Positions 51,236 through 62,206 of a stretch of DNA of 64,000 nucleotides are shown here, piece after piece. Made by a program: the position numbers and the translations under genes. This stretch comes from Rhodococcus ruber NBRC 15591. GTDB taxonomy: Bacteria > Actinomycetota > Actinomycetes > Mycobacteriales > Mycobacteriaceae. Location: the NCBI RefSeq assembly GCF_001894945.1, contig NZ_BCXE01000002.1:96855-160854 (forward strand), in the 5' to 3' direction. The notes beneath the pieces are model-generated. The model was not told the origin of the DNA, made no database searches, and was given only the letters and a program-made list of their open reading frames with translations. How positions within the stretch are numbered: position 1 is the first letter of the stretch; every line of letters starts with the position of its first letter.

Positions 51236-52621
51236 CTACCGGACGCTGACCTTCTCGGGTTCCGGCTTCTTCTCGGCAGCGCGGTCCGCCCGGGGCGGTA
51301 CAGCGGAGACGGTCATGTCGTCGGGGACGTCCGCGTCGAGCCTCACCGCTTCCTGCGCGTAGTGGAAGTGGGGGCGACGGTGACCGAGGAAGGATCCGAA
51401 CCACGACATCACTGCGACGTAGCGGTTGCGGAAGCCCACCATGTAGACCAGGTGCACGGCCAGCCACAGCACCCAGGCGACGAAGCCGCTCAGCTCGATC
51501 TTTCCGACGCGGGTGATCGCGCGGAAGCGGTTGATGATGGCCATGCTGCCCTTGTCCCGGTACTTGAACGGGGTGCCCTTGCCCTGCTTGCCGAGGATCG
51601 TGCGGGCGACGTGGCGGCCGCCCTGCATCGCGACGGGCGACTGCCCCGGCAGATTGTTCAGCGACGTCATGTCGCCGATGGCGTACACGTCGGCGTAGCC
51701 GCCCACGGTGAGATCCGGGTTGACCAGCAGCCGGCCCGCGCGGTCGGTGGCGCAGCCGGTGCGCTCGGCGAGGACGCCGGCGAAGTCGTTGGCACGCACC
51801 CCGGCCGACCAGATGATGGTCTCGGCGGTGATCCGGCGCTCCTCGTCGTTCTTCGCCTTCAGGGTGGCACCGTGCTCGTCGATGTCGGTGACGAACGTGT
51901 CGAGCACGACGTCGACGCCCGACTTCTGCAGCGACTGCTTGGTGTACTCGCTGAGCTTGCCACCGAAGGCCGGGAGGGCCTCGCCCGCGCCCTCGACGAG
52001 GGTGACGGACACGTCGTCGGCGCTGATGTCGTGGAACGACTGCTCGAAGTAGCGGCCCGCGAGTTCCTTGATCTGGCCGGCGAGCTCGACGCCCGTCGCG
52101 CCGGCACCGATGACCACGAAGCTCAGCAGGTTGCGGCGGCGCTCCGGGTCGGTGGTGGTGTGCGCCTCCTCGAAGCACCGCAGGATCTGCCGGCGGAGCC
52201 GCTCGGCGTCCTCCACGGTCTTGAGGGCGTAGGTGACCTTCTCGAACTCGTCGCGGCCGAAGTACGCCTGCCGGGCGCCCGTCGCTGCGACGAGCGACCG
52301 GTAGCCGACCGTGTGCACGGTGCCACCGGCGACGTAGTCGACCTCGTGCTCGTCGGGCCGTACGTCGACGACGCGGCCGAGCCGCACGTCCGCGTTCGGG
52401 TACTTCGCGAGAATGGAGCGGATCGACGGAGCGATCTCCCCGGCCGAGAGGACACCGGTGGCGACCTGGTACAGCAGGGGCTGGAAGAGATGTTCGGTGG
52501 TCTCGGAGATCAGGACGAACGGCGTCCCGGCCTTGGCGAGCTTCTTCGCCGTCGCCAGCGCGCCGAAGCCCGAACCGACGACGACGACCTCGGTCCGGTC
52601 GGTCACTGCTGTGCTACTCAC
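51236..52621 (-). CDS. ndh: Type II NADH dehydrogenase
   Basis: Non-proton-pumping NADH:quinone oxidoreductase of 461 aa, membrane-associated. Two Rossmann folds: VVVVGSGFGALATAKKL (about residues 12-28) for FAD and VVIGAGATGVELAGQIKEL (about 170-188) for NADH. GDMTSLNNLPGQSPVAMQ binds FAD. The C-terminal amphipathic/hydrophobic part (LSGFVAWVLWLAVHLVYMVG) anchors it to the membrane. GTG at 52621 follows GAGGTAATC. It is divergent from a LysR gene with a T-N11-A box in the gap. Confidence 0.94.
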   Translation of the reverse strand: MSSTAVTDRTEVVVVGSGFGALATAKKLAKAGTPFVLISETTEHLFQPLLYQVATGVLSAGEIAPSIRSILAKYPNADVRLGRVVDVRPDEHEVDYVAGGTVHTVGYRSLVAATGARQAYFGRDEFEKVTYALKTVEDAERLRRQILRCFEEAHTTTDPERRRNLLSFVVIGAGATGVELAGQIKELAGRYFEQSFHDISADDVSVTLVEGAGEALPAFGGKLSEYTKQSLQKSGVDVVLDTFVTDIDEHGATLKAKNDEERRITAETIIWSAGVRANDFAGVLAERTGCATDRAGRLLVNPDLTVGGYADVYAIGDMTSLNNLPGQSPVAMQGGRHVARTILGKQGKGTPFKYRDKGSMAIINRFRAITRVGKIELSGFVAWVLWLAVHLVYMVGFRNRYVAVMSWFGSFLGHRRPHFHYAQEAVRLDADVPDDMTVSAVPPRADRAAEKKPEPEKVSVR

Positions 52622-52715
52622 GATTACCTCTACCTCCACACTGAAGTCGATGTATGACACCCACCGTATGGACGGGGGGCCGTCGAGGCCACCAACCTGC
52701 CGAATTCGGGGAGCT

Positions 52716-52736
52716 CTTATCTCGATCGCTCATAAG
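52716..52736. promoter_or_regulatory. LysR-type T-N11-A box
   Basis: CTTAT-N11-ATAAG (52716-52736) lies in the divergent ndh/LysR gap, 12 bp before the LysR start. This is the classical LTTR recognition form. Confidence 0.75.
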
Positions 52737-52748
52737 TAGGATGGGGGT

Positions 52749-53651
52749 ATGGATTTCCGGCAGCTGCGGTACTTCCTCGCCGTCAGCGAGGAGCTGAGCT
52801 TCAGCAAGGCCGCCCAGAAGTGCTTCATCTCCCAGTCCGCGATCAGCCATCAGATCACTCGGCTCGAGAAGGAACTCGGTGCGTCGCTGTTCGAGCGGTC
52901 GACGCGGATGGTGCGGCTGACCCCGGCCGGCTCGCGCCTGGTCCCCATCGCCCAGCAGGTGCTGAGCCTCGAAGCGCAGGCGTTCTCGGTGGCGCGCGAG
53001 CCGCGCAACCGCATCCGGATCGCCGCGAACATGACCTTCGCATCCCAGAGCCTCGACGCCATCGCGCATGTCCGGGAGCAGTACCCGGCGGTCGACATCG
53101 AGTTCGTCATCAAGAGCTTCGCCGACCGGATCGACGCCGTCGCCGGCGGCGACGCCGACATCGCCCTGATCCGGGGCGGCGTCGACCGCCCCGGACTCGA
53201 GACCGTGGACCTGGGCATCGAGGATCTGGTCATCGTCACGTCGAGCCGGCACCCGCTCTCCGCGTTCTCCACCGTCGACCTCGGCGATCTCGCGCCCTAC
53301 CCGCTGCTCCTGCCGCCCCGGCACAGCCAGGTGCTCATCCACACGGTGATCGAGGACGCCTTCCGGGCGGTGGGACGCCGGGTGCAGCTCGGGCCGTCGA
53401 TCGCGAGCGACCACACCGCCACCCTCGACGTCATCACCAATCCGCGGGCGTGGACGGTTCTGTACCCGAGCACCGCCGCGGAGACCCCCCGGACCGGCCT
53501 GGCCTACATGCGCGAGGCGCGCAACCGGCTCAGCATCCCCGTGTGCGGGGTACTCCGCAACGACGCGCCCCGATCGGCGGCCATGTCGAGCCTGATCCTC
53601 GCGCTGCACCAGTCGATGACCAGCCGGACACCACCGGGACCGGAGAGCTGA
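52749..53651 (+). CDS. LysR-family transcriptional regulator
   Basis: Regulator of 300 aa. N-terminal winged helix MDFRQLRYFLAVSEELSFSKAAQ and CFISQSAISHQITRLEKELG (about residues 1-45), then two periplasmic-binding-protein-like effector subdomains. ATG at 52749. It likely regulates itself and the divergent ndh gene, whose control by a LysR in this group may link to redox or aromatic signals; the effector is unknown. Confidence 0.9.
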   Translation: MDFRQLRYFLAVSEELSFSKAAQKCFISQSAISHQITRLEKELGASLFERSTRMVRLTPAGSRLVPIAQQVLSLEAQAFSVAREPRNRIRIAANMTFASQSLDAIAHVREQYPAVDIEFVIKSFADRIDAVAGGDADIALIRGGVDRPGLETVDLGIEDLVIVTSSRHPLSAFSTVDLGDLAPYPLLLPPRHSQVLIHTVIEDAFRAVGRRVQLGPSIASDHTATLDVITNPRAWTVLYPSTAAETPRTGLAYMREARNRLSIPVCGVLRNDAPRSAAMSSLILALHQSMTSRTPPGPES

Positions 53652-53739
53652 ACACCGCCGCGCGGTCGTCGCAATGCGTACCGATCCGGTGCCGTTTCGT
53701 GGAAGGATGGCCCGAGCCGGCGGCGGACCCACGCGGTGA

Positions 53740-54585
<846 letters not shown>

Positions 54586-54586
54586 G

Positions 54587-55453
54587 GTGACAGCCGCTCC
54601 GTCCGCGCGCATGCCGGCCGCGTTCGTCGGCCACGGCAGCCCGATGAACGCGCTCGAGTCGAATCGCTACACCAGGGCGTGGCGGGCGTTCGGTTCCGCG
54701 GTGCCGACGCCCCGGGCGATACTCGCGATCTCGGCGCACTGGTACATCAACGCCACCGCGGTGACCGCGATGCCGAACCCGCGCACCATCCACGACTTCT
54801 ACGGATTCCCGCAGGAGCTGTTCGACGTCGACTACCCCGCGGCCGGGCTGCCGGAGCTGGCCGAGGAGATCGCCGACGTCGTCCATCCGACGTGGGTGGG
54901 TGCGGACGTCGACTCGTGGGGTGTCGACCACGGTACCTGGTCGGTGCTCACCCACGCCTTCCCCGAGGCGGACGTGCCGGTGGTGCAGTTGAGCCTGAAC
55001 GCCTACCGCGACTTCGACTACCACCTCGAGCTCGGCGCGAAGCTCGCCCCACTGCGCGACCGCGGCGTGCTGATCGTCGGCAGCGGGAACATCGTGCACA
55101 ACCTGGCCGGCATGGATCGTCGCCGCCCGGACGAGGGGTTCGACTGGGCGCACCGGTTCGACGCCGCCGCGCGGGTCATGGTCATGGACCGCCCCGAGGG
55201 AGTCGCAGCCCTCGACGGGCACGCGGACTTCGACCACGCGGTTCCCACCCCGGACCACTTCCTGCCGCTGCTGTACTTCGCGGGCCTGGCGGGCGTGGGC
55301 GAGGACCTCGTCGAACCGCTGATCGACGGCTTCGCGTACGGGTCGCTGTCGATGAGCGCCTACACCCTCGGTCTCACGTGCGCGGCCGGTGACGACGGTC
55401 CCCCGTCCGCTGGGTTCCCCACAACCCCGGACCCGGTGAACACCAATGCGTGA
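54587..55453 (+). CDS. LigB-superfamily extradiol dioxygenase (YgiD/DODA-like)
   Basis: Protein of 288 aa of the class III extradiol dioxygenase superfamily related to YgiD/4,5-DOPA dioxygenase. Metal-ligand His positions are seen in FVGHGSPMNAL (about residues 13-23), AISAHWY (about 47), GNIVHNLAGM and the DHGTWSVLTHAFP segment. GTG at 54587 lies 1 bp after the lipase stop; ATG 8 codons in is possible. A catecholic substrate is likely but natural function is unknown. The C-terminus ends near a GTGGTT-rich stretch. Confidence 0.82.
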   Translation: MTAAPSARMPAAFVGHGSPMNALESNRYTRAWRAFGSAVPTPRAILAISAHWYINATAVTAMPNPRTIHDFYGFPQELFDVDYPAAGLPELAEEIADVVHPTWVGADVDSWGVDHGTWSVLTHAFPEADVPVVQLSLNAYRDFDYHLELGAKLAPLRDRGVLIVGSGNIVHNLAGMDRRRPDEGFDWAHRFDAAARVMVMDRPEGVAALDGHADFDHAVPTPDHFLPLLYFAGLAGVGEDLVEPLIDGFAYGSLSMSAYTLGLTCAAGDDGPPSAGFPTTPDPVNTNA

Positions 55454-55475
55454 TTGTGGTTGTGGTTGTGGATGT

Positions 55476-55526
55476 GGCCGAATGTCACATCGCGTCGATG
55501 CAGTCGACCGAATGTGACATTCGGCC
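55476..55526. repeat. 51-bp dispersed palindromic repeat, copy 2
   Basis: Inverted copy of 29568-29618 with 45 of 51 identical positions; 14-bp terminal inverted repeats GGCCGAATGTCACA / TGTGACATTCGGCC are perfect. It lies just after the LigB-type gene, in a convergent gap, and abuts a 16-bp tandem repeat. Confidence 0.9.
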
Positions 55527-55580
55527 ACCCAGGGGTCGGCCACCCAGGGGGTCGGCCACCCAGGGGGTCGGCCACCCAGG
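55521..55580. repeat. Tandem repeat of 15-16 bp
   Basis: Nearly four copies of TCGGCCACCCAGGGG(G) (55521-55535, 55536-55551, 55552-55567, 55568-55580 partial). The first unit shares its TCGGCC with the end of the 51-bp palindromic element. Confidence 0.88.
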
Positions 55581-55581
55581 A

Positions 55582-56610
55582 TCACGCCGTGTGGCGACGC
55601 TCCTCCGCAACGACGGTGCGCCGCGCGAAGTCGATGCTGTGCTGCAGCAGTGTCCGCGCCTCGGGCAGCACCTGCCCGATGACGGGGAAGGCGTGCACCT
55701 GACCGGCCCACAGGTGCGTCTCGACCGTCGTGCCCACCTCGTCGAACGCCTCGGTCATGATCTCGACGTCGGGGCGGGTGATCTCGTATTCGGCGACGGA
55801 GAAGAACGCGGGCGGGAACAGTGCCGGATCGGCGCGGACCGGGGACTGGGCGCCTTCGATGTGATCGGGGCCGGCGAGCCAGCGGTCGCGCAGCTTCTCC
55901 ACCTGCCGCATCGGCAGGTACGCGTCGCGCTTCATGAAGTCGGGATCGTGCTCCTCGAGGTCGAGGTTGAGCAGCGGCGAGTAGCCGATCACCGCGGCCG
56001 GCCGGATCATGCCGCGCAGCGCGGCGATCTCGGCGACCTTCATCGCCAGGTAACCCCCGGCCGAGTCGCCGGCGACGACGATGCGCGTGGGGTCCTCGGC
56101 CGTCTCGAGCAGCCCGGTGTACGCGGCCATCGCGTCGATGACGGACGTCCCGATCGAACCGACAGGTAGCTGCCGGTAGGCGACGGAGTACACCGGCACC
56201 CCCGATTCGGTGGCGAGCAGCGAACACACCGTGCGGTGCGTGGCGAGCCCGCAGAAGACGAAAGCGCCACCGTGGAAGTAGAGGATCGTCGCGCCGGCGA
56301 GGGAGTCCGCGGCGGGACGCGGCGGTTCGATGCGTTCACTGGGCACCCCGCCGAGGGTGAGGGGATCGATGTCGACGTTGCGCGGGCGGGGCAGCATCTT
56401 GTCCACGCGACGGTCGAGCCGGCTGAGGGCCTCGATCCCGCGGTCGGTGGCCGGCCAGTAGGCGAACAGCGGCTTGACGAAGATCCGCACGAACCAGAAG
56501 ACGAGGATGGCCCGCAGGCTCACCGTCCAGTGCCAGATCGTCGATCCGTGGGTGCGCATGTACGCCACGATAGGACGGGTCCGGCACCCGGTCGAGGTAC
56601 TCTCCGTCAC
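55582..56610 (-). CDS. HSL-type alpha/beta hydrolase (esterase)
   Basis: Protein of 342 aa of the hormone-sensitive-lipase-like esterase family. ILYFHGGAFVFCG (about residues 110-122) is the HGG oxyanion motif and VVAGDSAGGYLAM (about 180) holds the nucleophile; His in QVHAFPVIG near the end. A hydrophobic N-terminal helix (WTVSLRAILVFWFVRIFV) suggests membrane association or an export signal. GTG at 56610 is used; ATG at 56559 would shorten it by 17 residues and is equally possible, since neither has a strong site. Confidence 0.85.
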   Translation of the reverse strand: MTESTSTGCRTRPIVAYMRTHGSTIWHWTVSLRAILVFWFVRIFVKPLFAYWPATDRGIEALSRLDRRVDKMLPRPRNVDIDPLTLGGVPSERIEPPRPAADSLAGATILYFHGGAFVFCGLATHRTVCSLLATESGVPVYSVAYRQLPVGSIGTSVIDAMAAYTGLLETAEDPTRIVVAGDSAGGYLAMKVAEIAALRGMIRPAAVIGYSPLLNLDLEEHDPDFMKRDAYLPMRQVEKLRDRWLAGPDHIEGAQSPVRADPALFPPAFFSVAEYEITRPDVEIMTEAFDEVGTTVETHLWAGQVHAFPVIGQVLPEARTLLQHSIDFARRTVVAEERRHTA

Positions 56611-56624
56611 ACGTATCCGCCGCC

Positions 56625-57758
56625 TCAGACCTGCAGCAACGGCACCAGGAGCTCCTCGTCGGTCAGCGCACCGTGCTGTCCGGGCAGCTGCGACATGACC
56701 AGCTCGCCGTCGGTGCGGATCACCGTGGACTCGCCGAGCCCGATCGCGACGACGTCACCGATGCGCCGGCACGCGGCGGGCGAGGGGTCCGGGCCGAACA
56801 GTCCGCCGGCGATCACGTCGTCGCGGGTGCCGACCCACAGGTCGTCCCCGAGTTCGTTGCGCCACCGCTCGAGCACCGCGCCGGGTCGCCGGGTGTGCAC
56901 GTGCCGGCAGCGGGGTTCGCCCGCGATCACGTCGACGTCCTCCGAGAGGGCGGGGAGGTGGTCGAAGTCGGCGCGCCGGCCCCGGGAGGCGTCGATCATG
57001 CCGTGATCGGCGGTGATCAGCAGCCGCGTCCCGGTGGGCAGGGCGGCGACGAGCTGCTCGACGAACCGGTCGACGACGGTCAGCTGCGCGGTCCAGGAGG
57101 GGGACTCGGGTCCGTACAGGTGCCCGACCGTGTCGACCTCGCCGAGGTAGCAGTAGACGAGGGTGCGGTCGTCGGCGGTGACGGCGGCGACGACGTGGGC
57201 GAGCAGGTCACCGTAGGCGGAGACACCGACGAAGTTGCCGCCGCGCAGCACGGCCCGGGTGAGGCCGCTGCCGTCGAAACTGCGGGGCACGACGGTGGTC
57301 ACCGTCAGCCCGGCCGCGTCGGCGCGTTCGAACACCGTCGGGTGGGGCTGTATCCATTCGGGGACGAATCGCTCGCGCTGATCGACGGCGGTCCCCGCGA
57401 GGGTCCAGCGCAGCCAGTTGAACGGGGCGTCGATCTCCTCGACGTAGGACTGGTAGCCGGTCACGGCGTGAGCGCCGGAGGCCAGGCCGGTGCCGAGCGA
57501 GGCGATGCTCACCGCGGTGGTGGTGGGAAATCCGGCGCGGATCGGCCGGCCGTCGAGGCCGGTGAGAAAGGGGGCGGCGGCCGCATTTCGTCGCAGGAGG
57601 TTCCACCCCATGCCGTCGACGAGCAGCACGACGGTGCGGGACTGCTCGGGGAGGGCGAGACGGTTGGCCTCACCGGGCACCCCCGCGGACGCGAGGACGG
57701 ACGGCATCAGATCCGCGAGGGTGGGTTCGGCGTAGACGTCGTGCAGCGGCAGGTCCAT
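56625..57758 (-). CDS. Alkaline-phosphatase-superfamily nucleotide pyrophosphatase/phosphodiesterase
   Basis: Protein of 377 aa with the two-metal site of the alkaline phosphatase superfamily: LLVDGMGW (about residues 45-52), nucleophilic Thr in FPTTTAVS (about 79), EVDTVGH (about 215), TADHGM (about 255) and PGQHGALTDEE near the end. No signal peptide is evident. Likely hydrolyses a phosphodiester; substrate unknown. ATG at 57758 and 14 bp upstream of the esterase start in the same direction. Confidence 0.85.
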   Translation of the reverse strand: MDLPLHDVYAEPTLADLMPSVLASAGVPGEANRLALPEQSRTVVLLVDGMGWNLLRRNAAAAPFLTGLDGRPIRAGFPTTTAVSIASLGTGLASGAHAVTGYQSYVEEIDAPFNWLRWTLAGTAVDQRERFVPEWIQPHPTVFERADAAGLTVTTVVPRSFDGSGLTRAVLRGGNFVGVSAYGDLLAHVVAAVTADDRTLVYCYLGEVDTVGHLYGPESPSWTAQLTVVDRFVEQLVAALPTGTRLLITADHGMIDASRGRRADFDHLPALSEDVDVIAGEPRCRHVHTRRPGAVLERWRNELGDDLWVGTRDDVIAGGLFGPDPSPAACRRIGDVVAIGLGESTVIRTDGELVMSQLPGQHGALTDEELLVPLLQV

Positions 57759-57782
57759 TACCCGAGTATGGCCTGCCGGGCG

Positions 57783-58070
57783 TCACTGGTCCTTGATGTC
57801 GGACCCGTGCTTGGTCAGCGGCATGATCTCGATGTTCATGTACGGGAACAGCGGCAGGTTCCACAGGATCTCGTGGAGTTCGTCGGCGGAGTCGACGTCG
57901 AAGATGCTGATGTTGCTGTACTTGCCGACGATGCGCCAGATCTCCCGCCACTTGCCCTCGCGCTGCAGTTCCTGGCTGTACGCCTTCTCCCGCGCGACGG
58001 TCTCGGCGCGCACCTCGGGGTCGAGGTCGCGGGGGATGTCGACGTCCATGCGAACGTGGAACAGTGCCAT
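57783..58070 (-). CDS. catC: Muconolactone delta-isomerase
   Basis: Protein of 95 aa, the usual size of CatC, converting muconolactone to beta-ketoadipate enol-lactone. Typical blocks: LFHVRMDVDIPRDLDP at the N-terminus and NLPLFPYMNIEIMPLTKH. ATG at 58070 follows AAAGGAG. Third gene of catABC, separated from catB by a 20-bp perfect hairpin. Confidence 0.96.
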   Translation of the reverse strand: MALFHVRMDVDIPRDLDPEVRAETVAREKAYSQELQREGKWREIWRIVGKYSNISIFDVDSADELHEILWNLPLFPYMNIEIMPLTKHGSDIKDQ

Positions 58071-58089
58071 GGTCGGTACTCCTTTCGGG

Positions 58090-58133
58090 CCGTGCGCGGT
58101 TCCGGTAGCGGGTGCTACCGGAACCGCGCACGG
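58090..58133 (-). terminator. Intercistronic hairpin between catB and catC
   Basis: Perfect 20-bp stem (58090-58109 with 58114-58133), loop GGGT, entirely in the catB-catC gap. It may attenuate or stabilise rather than end transcription, since catC has no other promoter that I can see. Confidence 0.8.
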
Positions 58134-58140
58134 GGGGTGG

Positions 58141-59268
58141 TCAGTCGCGGGCGAGGTGCTTGACGACGTCCATGTCGAGTTCGACGCCGAGGCCGGGTCC
58201 CTGGGGCAGGTGCACCTGACCCTCGGAGTAGTCCAGCGGGGTCTGCAGGAGTTCGACGGCGAACAGCTGCGGCCCGAACAGTTCGGTGCCGTAGTTGATT
58301 CCCGGCTCGGCGCAGGCGAAGTGGACGGATGCCGCGGTGCCGATGGGTCCTTCGATCGAAGTGGCGCCGTGGCAGCGGATTCCGGCAGCCTTCGCGACCG
58401 CCACGACCTCCTTGCTGCGCTGCAGACCACCGCACTTGGTGGTCTTGAGGGCGATGACGTCGGCGGCCCCGAGCTTGGCGATCTCGAGGGCGTCGTGCGG
58501 GGTCTGCACGGACTCGTCGGCCATCACCGGGGCGGACACGAGCCGGTTGATCTCGGCGAGCACTTCACGCTGCTCGCCGGGGGTGGGCTGCTCGATGAGC
58601 TCGACACCGCCGTCGACGAGTTGCGGAACGTATCGCAGCGCGGTGAACCGGTCCCAGCGGGCGTTGACGTCGATGCTCACGCCGGCCTTGCCCTCGAGGG
58701 CCTGAGCGATCGTGACGACGCGTTCGGTGTCGACCTTCGGGTCGAGCGCGCCCATCTTGAGCTTGAACGCGAAGTTCAGCCGTGCCGCCATCTTCTCCTC
58801 GACCTCCTCGAGGATTTCTTCGACCGGTGCCGCACCGAGCGCCCACCGCACGTCGACGCCGGTGCGGAAGGCGCCACCGAGCAGGGTGTGCACCCCGACG
58901 CCGAGGGCGCGGGCCCACGCGTCGTGCAGGGCGACATCGACGGCCGCCTTGGCGAAACGGGCGCCGGAGACGACGCGTTCGATGTCGACCATGATGCCGC
59001 TGATCTCGTCGACGCCGCGGCCGGTGATGTAGGGGGCGATGTAGCGGTCGACGATCGCCTTCATGGTCTCGACGGATTCGCCGCCCCACCACGGACCGCC
59101 GGGGACGACGCCCTCTCCGTGGCCGGTGACCCCGCCCGCGGTGGTGATCGCCACGAGCAGGATGGGTTGCTTCTCGGCGGTGGTGGTGGCGAACTTGTGG
59201 GGACGCACGAGCGGTACGTCGACGATCGTCGTATCGATCGAGACGATCTTCAGGTCGGGGTCGGACAT
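58141..59268 (-). CDS. catB: Muconate cycloisomerase
   Basis: Protein of 375 aa of the enolase superfamily; turns cis,cis-muconate into muconolactone. Catalytic Lys pair in KLKMGA (about residues 168-173), metal ligands in DVNARWD (about 197), ELIEQPTPGE (about 222) and MADESVQTP (about 248), second Lys in ALKTTKCGG (about 272). ATG at 59268. It follows catA after a gap of 127 bp with a hairpin. Confidence 0.95.
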   Translation of the reverse strand: MSDPDLKIVSIDTTIVDVPLVRPHKFATTTAEKQPILLVAITTAGGVTGHGEGVVPGGPWWGGESVETMKAIVDRYIAPYITGRGVDEISGIMVDIERVVSGARFAKAAVDVALHDAWARALGVGVHTLLGGAFRTGVDVRWALGAAPVEEILEEVEEKMAARLNFAFKLKMGALDPKVDTERVVTIAQALEGKAGVSIDVNARWDRFTALRYVPQLVDGGVELIEQPTPGEQREVLAEINRLVSAPVMADESVQTPHDALEIAKLGAADVIALKTTKCGGLQRSKEVVAVAKAAGIRCHGATSIEGPIGTAASVHFACAEPGINYGTELFGPQLFAVELLQTPLDYSEGQVHLPQGPGLGVELDMDVVKHLARD

Positions 59269-59326
59269 CGAACAGCTCACAATCGGATTTCGGCGGTGAT
59301 GCGGGCAACAGCCGGGCCTCCGCGAC

Positions 59327-59365
59327 GACGAATGCCGGTGCCCTTGGCGGACACCGGCATTCGTC
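59327..59365 (-). terminator. Intercistronic hairpin between catA and catB
   Basis: Perfect 14-bp stem (59327-59340 with 59352-59365), 11-nt loop, 31 bp after the catA stop. It could allow catA to be made in excess over catBC. Confidence 0.75.
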
Positions 59366-59395
59366 ACCACTCGTGGACCCGGTTCACAGGAGTGC

Positions 59396-60382
<987 letters not shown>

Positions 60383-60444
60383 TCACAGGTGATTGTCAAC
60401 ACCCGGGCGCCCGGATTGCCCGAAACCGCAGGTAGGAGACCACA

Positions 60445-61215
60445 ATGCCTAGTCAGGACCGGGATTTCGTCCAGAGCATCGAACGGGGCTTCGCGGTGCT
60501 GCTCGCGTTCGACGAGCGGCATCCCACCCCGTCCCTCGCCGAACTGGCAGCGAAGACCGACCTGTCCCGCCCTGCGGTGCGCCGCATCCTGCTCACCCTG
60601 CAGAAGCTCGGCTACGTGACCAGCACCGGCAGCCGCTGGTCGCTGACCCCGCGCGTGCTCAGCATCGGCCAGCACTACTCCGCCTCCCACGCCCTGGTCG
60701 AGGCGGCCATGCCGCGACTGGTGGAGATCGCCGAGTACACCGGCGAATCCGCCTCCCTCGGGGTGCTCGACGGCGCGGAGGTCGTCTACGCCGCCCGCGT
60801 CCCCGTGCGCCGCATCATGAGCATCAACGTCTCGGTCGGCACCCGGGTCCCGGCGTACGCCACGTCGATGGGCCGGGCGCTGCTGGCGTGGGCACCCGAG
60901 GAACTCGTCGAGCAGGTCGTCGCCGCGACCCGCTTCGAGAAGCTCGCCACCGCCACCGTGCGCAACGCCGACGAATTGCGCGCCGAGCTCGCGCGCGTGC
61001 GTGCCCAGGGCTACGCGCTCACCTCCGCCGAGCTCGAGGAGGGGCTGATCTCGGCCGCGGCGCCGGTCCGGGACGCGACCGGCACCGTGGTCGGCGTGCT
61101 CGCCTGCTCGACATCGACGGCCCGGCACACACCCGGGGAGTTCCGCGAGCTCGCCGCGGAATGCCTGATGAAGTCCGCGCACGCCCTCGGCGCCGACCTC
61201 GGATACCGCGGATAG
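60445..61215 (+). CDS. catR: IclR-family regulator CatR
   Basis: Protein of 256 aa with N-terminal winged helix (LAELAAKTDLSRPAVRRILLTL, about residues 31-52) and IclR effector domain (RVPAYATSMGRALLAW, about 137; AELEEGLISAAAPVRD). It is divergent from catABC, as in characterised Rhodococcus cat clusters where an IclR-type CatR regulates catechol breakdown. It is related to PcaR at 35047. Its end lies 6 bp from the convergent AraC-type gene. Confidence 0.92.
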   Translation: MPSQDRDFVQSIERGFAVLLAFDERHPTPSLAELAAKTDLSRPAVRRILLTLQKLGYVTSTGSRWSLTPRVLSIGQHYSASHALVEAAMPRLVEIAEYTGESASLGVLDGAEVVYAARVPVRRIMSINVSVGTRVPAYATSMGRALLAWAPEELVEQVVAATRFEKLATATVRNADELRAELARVRAQGYALTSAELEEGLISAAAPVRDATGTVVGVLACSTSTARHTPGEFRELAAECLMKSAHALGADLGYRG

Positions 61216-61221
61216 GGCGCG

Positions 61222-62151
61222 TCAACCCCGCAGGGTCGCCGACGGCGCCACCCCGTACTTGCGGCGGTAGGCGGCCGCGAATCGGCCGGTGTGGGTCATC
61301 CCCCAGCGCAGGGCCACGTCCGTGACCGACGTCGTCGCCGGGTCGCCGGCCGCGAGTTCCTCGTGGATCCGCTCGAGCCGCAGATCGAGCAGGTAGTCGC
61401 GGGGACAGACACCGAGGTACTCGCGGAAGCCCTCCTGCAGCCGGCGCACACTCACACCCGCCAGCTCGGCCATGTCCGCGGTGGTCCACGGCTGCGCCGG
61501 GTCCTCGTGGATGCGGTCGAGAACGCGCTTGACGATCCGTGGCCGCGCCGCCGTGCCGGCACCCGCGTTCGGCATCACGGCGAGCACGAATGCCGAGGTC
61601 AGCGCCCCGGAAAGCTGGTCGGCGACGAGGGGGTTGCGCCACAGCCCCTCGTCCGCCCGCAGCTGCTCGACCACCGACTGCAGCAGGGCCATCCAGCTCC
61701 GCCCCGCCTCGCTCGTCAGGTCCACCTGGTCGGGCAGCCCGAGGTCGGGACGACCGAGGATCCGGTGCATCTCGCGGTCGAGGTAGTCACGGTCGAGCTT
61801 GACTCCGACGATCTCGCAGTCCTCGGTCCACCGGGTGATCCGCGCCGCCGTGTCGGGCCGGAACACCGAGGCCTGCCCCTGGGCGGAACTCACTTCCAGT
61901 CCCGCCGCCACCGACTCGATGTGGCCGGACAGCGGGATGTTGACCGCGTACGCACCCGGATGATCCGAATCCACCGCGACCTCGGCCCCCCAGCCGATAC
62001 GCGCGAGCCGCAGCGGACCGAGCTGCAGCGACCGCACGTTGACATGGGGTTCCGAACCTCGTGCGAGCGGGGTCAGGGTGTGCGGGAAATACGCGTCGGA
62101 CACCACATGCTCGGCCTCGTCCCAGTCGACCGGCTCCGGCGTCGACACCAC
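61222..62151 (-). CDS. AraC-family activator, PheR-like
   Basis: Protein of 309 aa with an N-terminal effector/AraC-binding-like domain and C-terminal double helix-turn-helix (TTADMAELAGVSVRRLQEGF, about residue 220; VTDVALRWGMTHTGRFAAAY, about 275-294). GTG at 62151 is taken because GGGAGG lies 7 nt upstream; upstream codons in this frame come from a 24-bp tandem repeat and are probably untranslated. It is divergent from pheA2A1, where an AraC-type PheR is known in Rhodococcus, so it probably activates phenol oxidation. Confidence 0.87.
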   Translation of the reverse strand: MVSTPEPVDWDEAEHVVSDAYFPHTLTPLARGSEPHVNVRSLQLGPLRLARIGWGAEVAVDSDHPGAYAVNIPLSGHIESVAAGLEVSSAQGQASVFRPDTAARITRWTEDCEIVGVKLDRDYLDREMHRILGRPDLGLPDQVDLTSEAGRSWMALLQSVVEQLRADEGLWRNPLVADQLSGALTSAFVLAVMPNAGAGTAARPRIVKRVLDRIHEDPAQPWTTADMAELAGVSVRRLQEGFREYLGVCPRDYLLDLRLERIHEELAAGDPATTSVTDVALRWGMTHTGRFAAAYRRKYGVAPSATLRG

Positions 62152-62206
62152 GTGTGCACCTCCCGTGTGCATTCTCGGGACCTTCGGCCCTGCATCCTCG
62201 GGGCAT

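Noticed and set aside
55443..55475. GTGGTT-type microsatellite after the LigB-type gene
   Set aside because: Only a few imperfect units; noted as low complexity, not as a separate element.
55360..55575. Small frame on the minus strand with His/Asn repeats (HNHNHNH)
   Set aside because: It is produced by the GTGGTT-rich stretch, the 51-bp palindrome and the tandem repeat, and has no start context.
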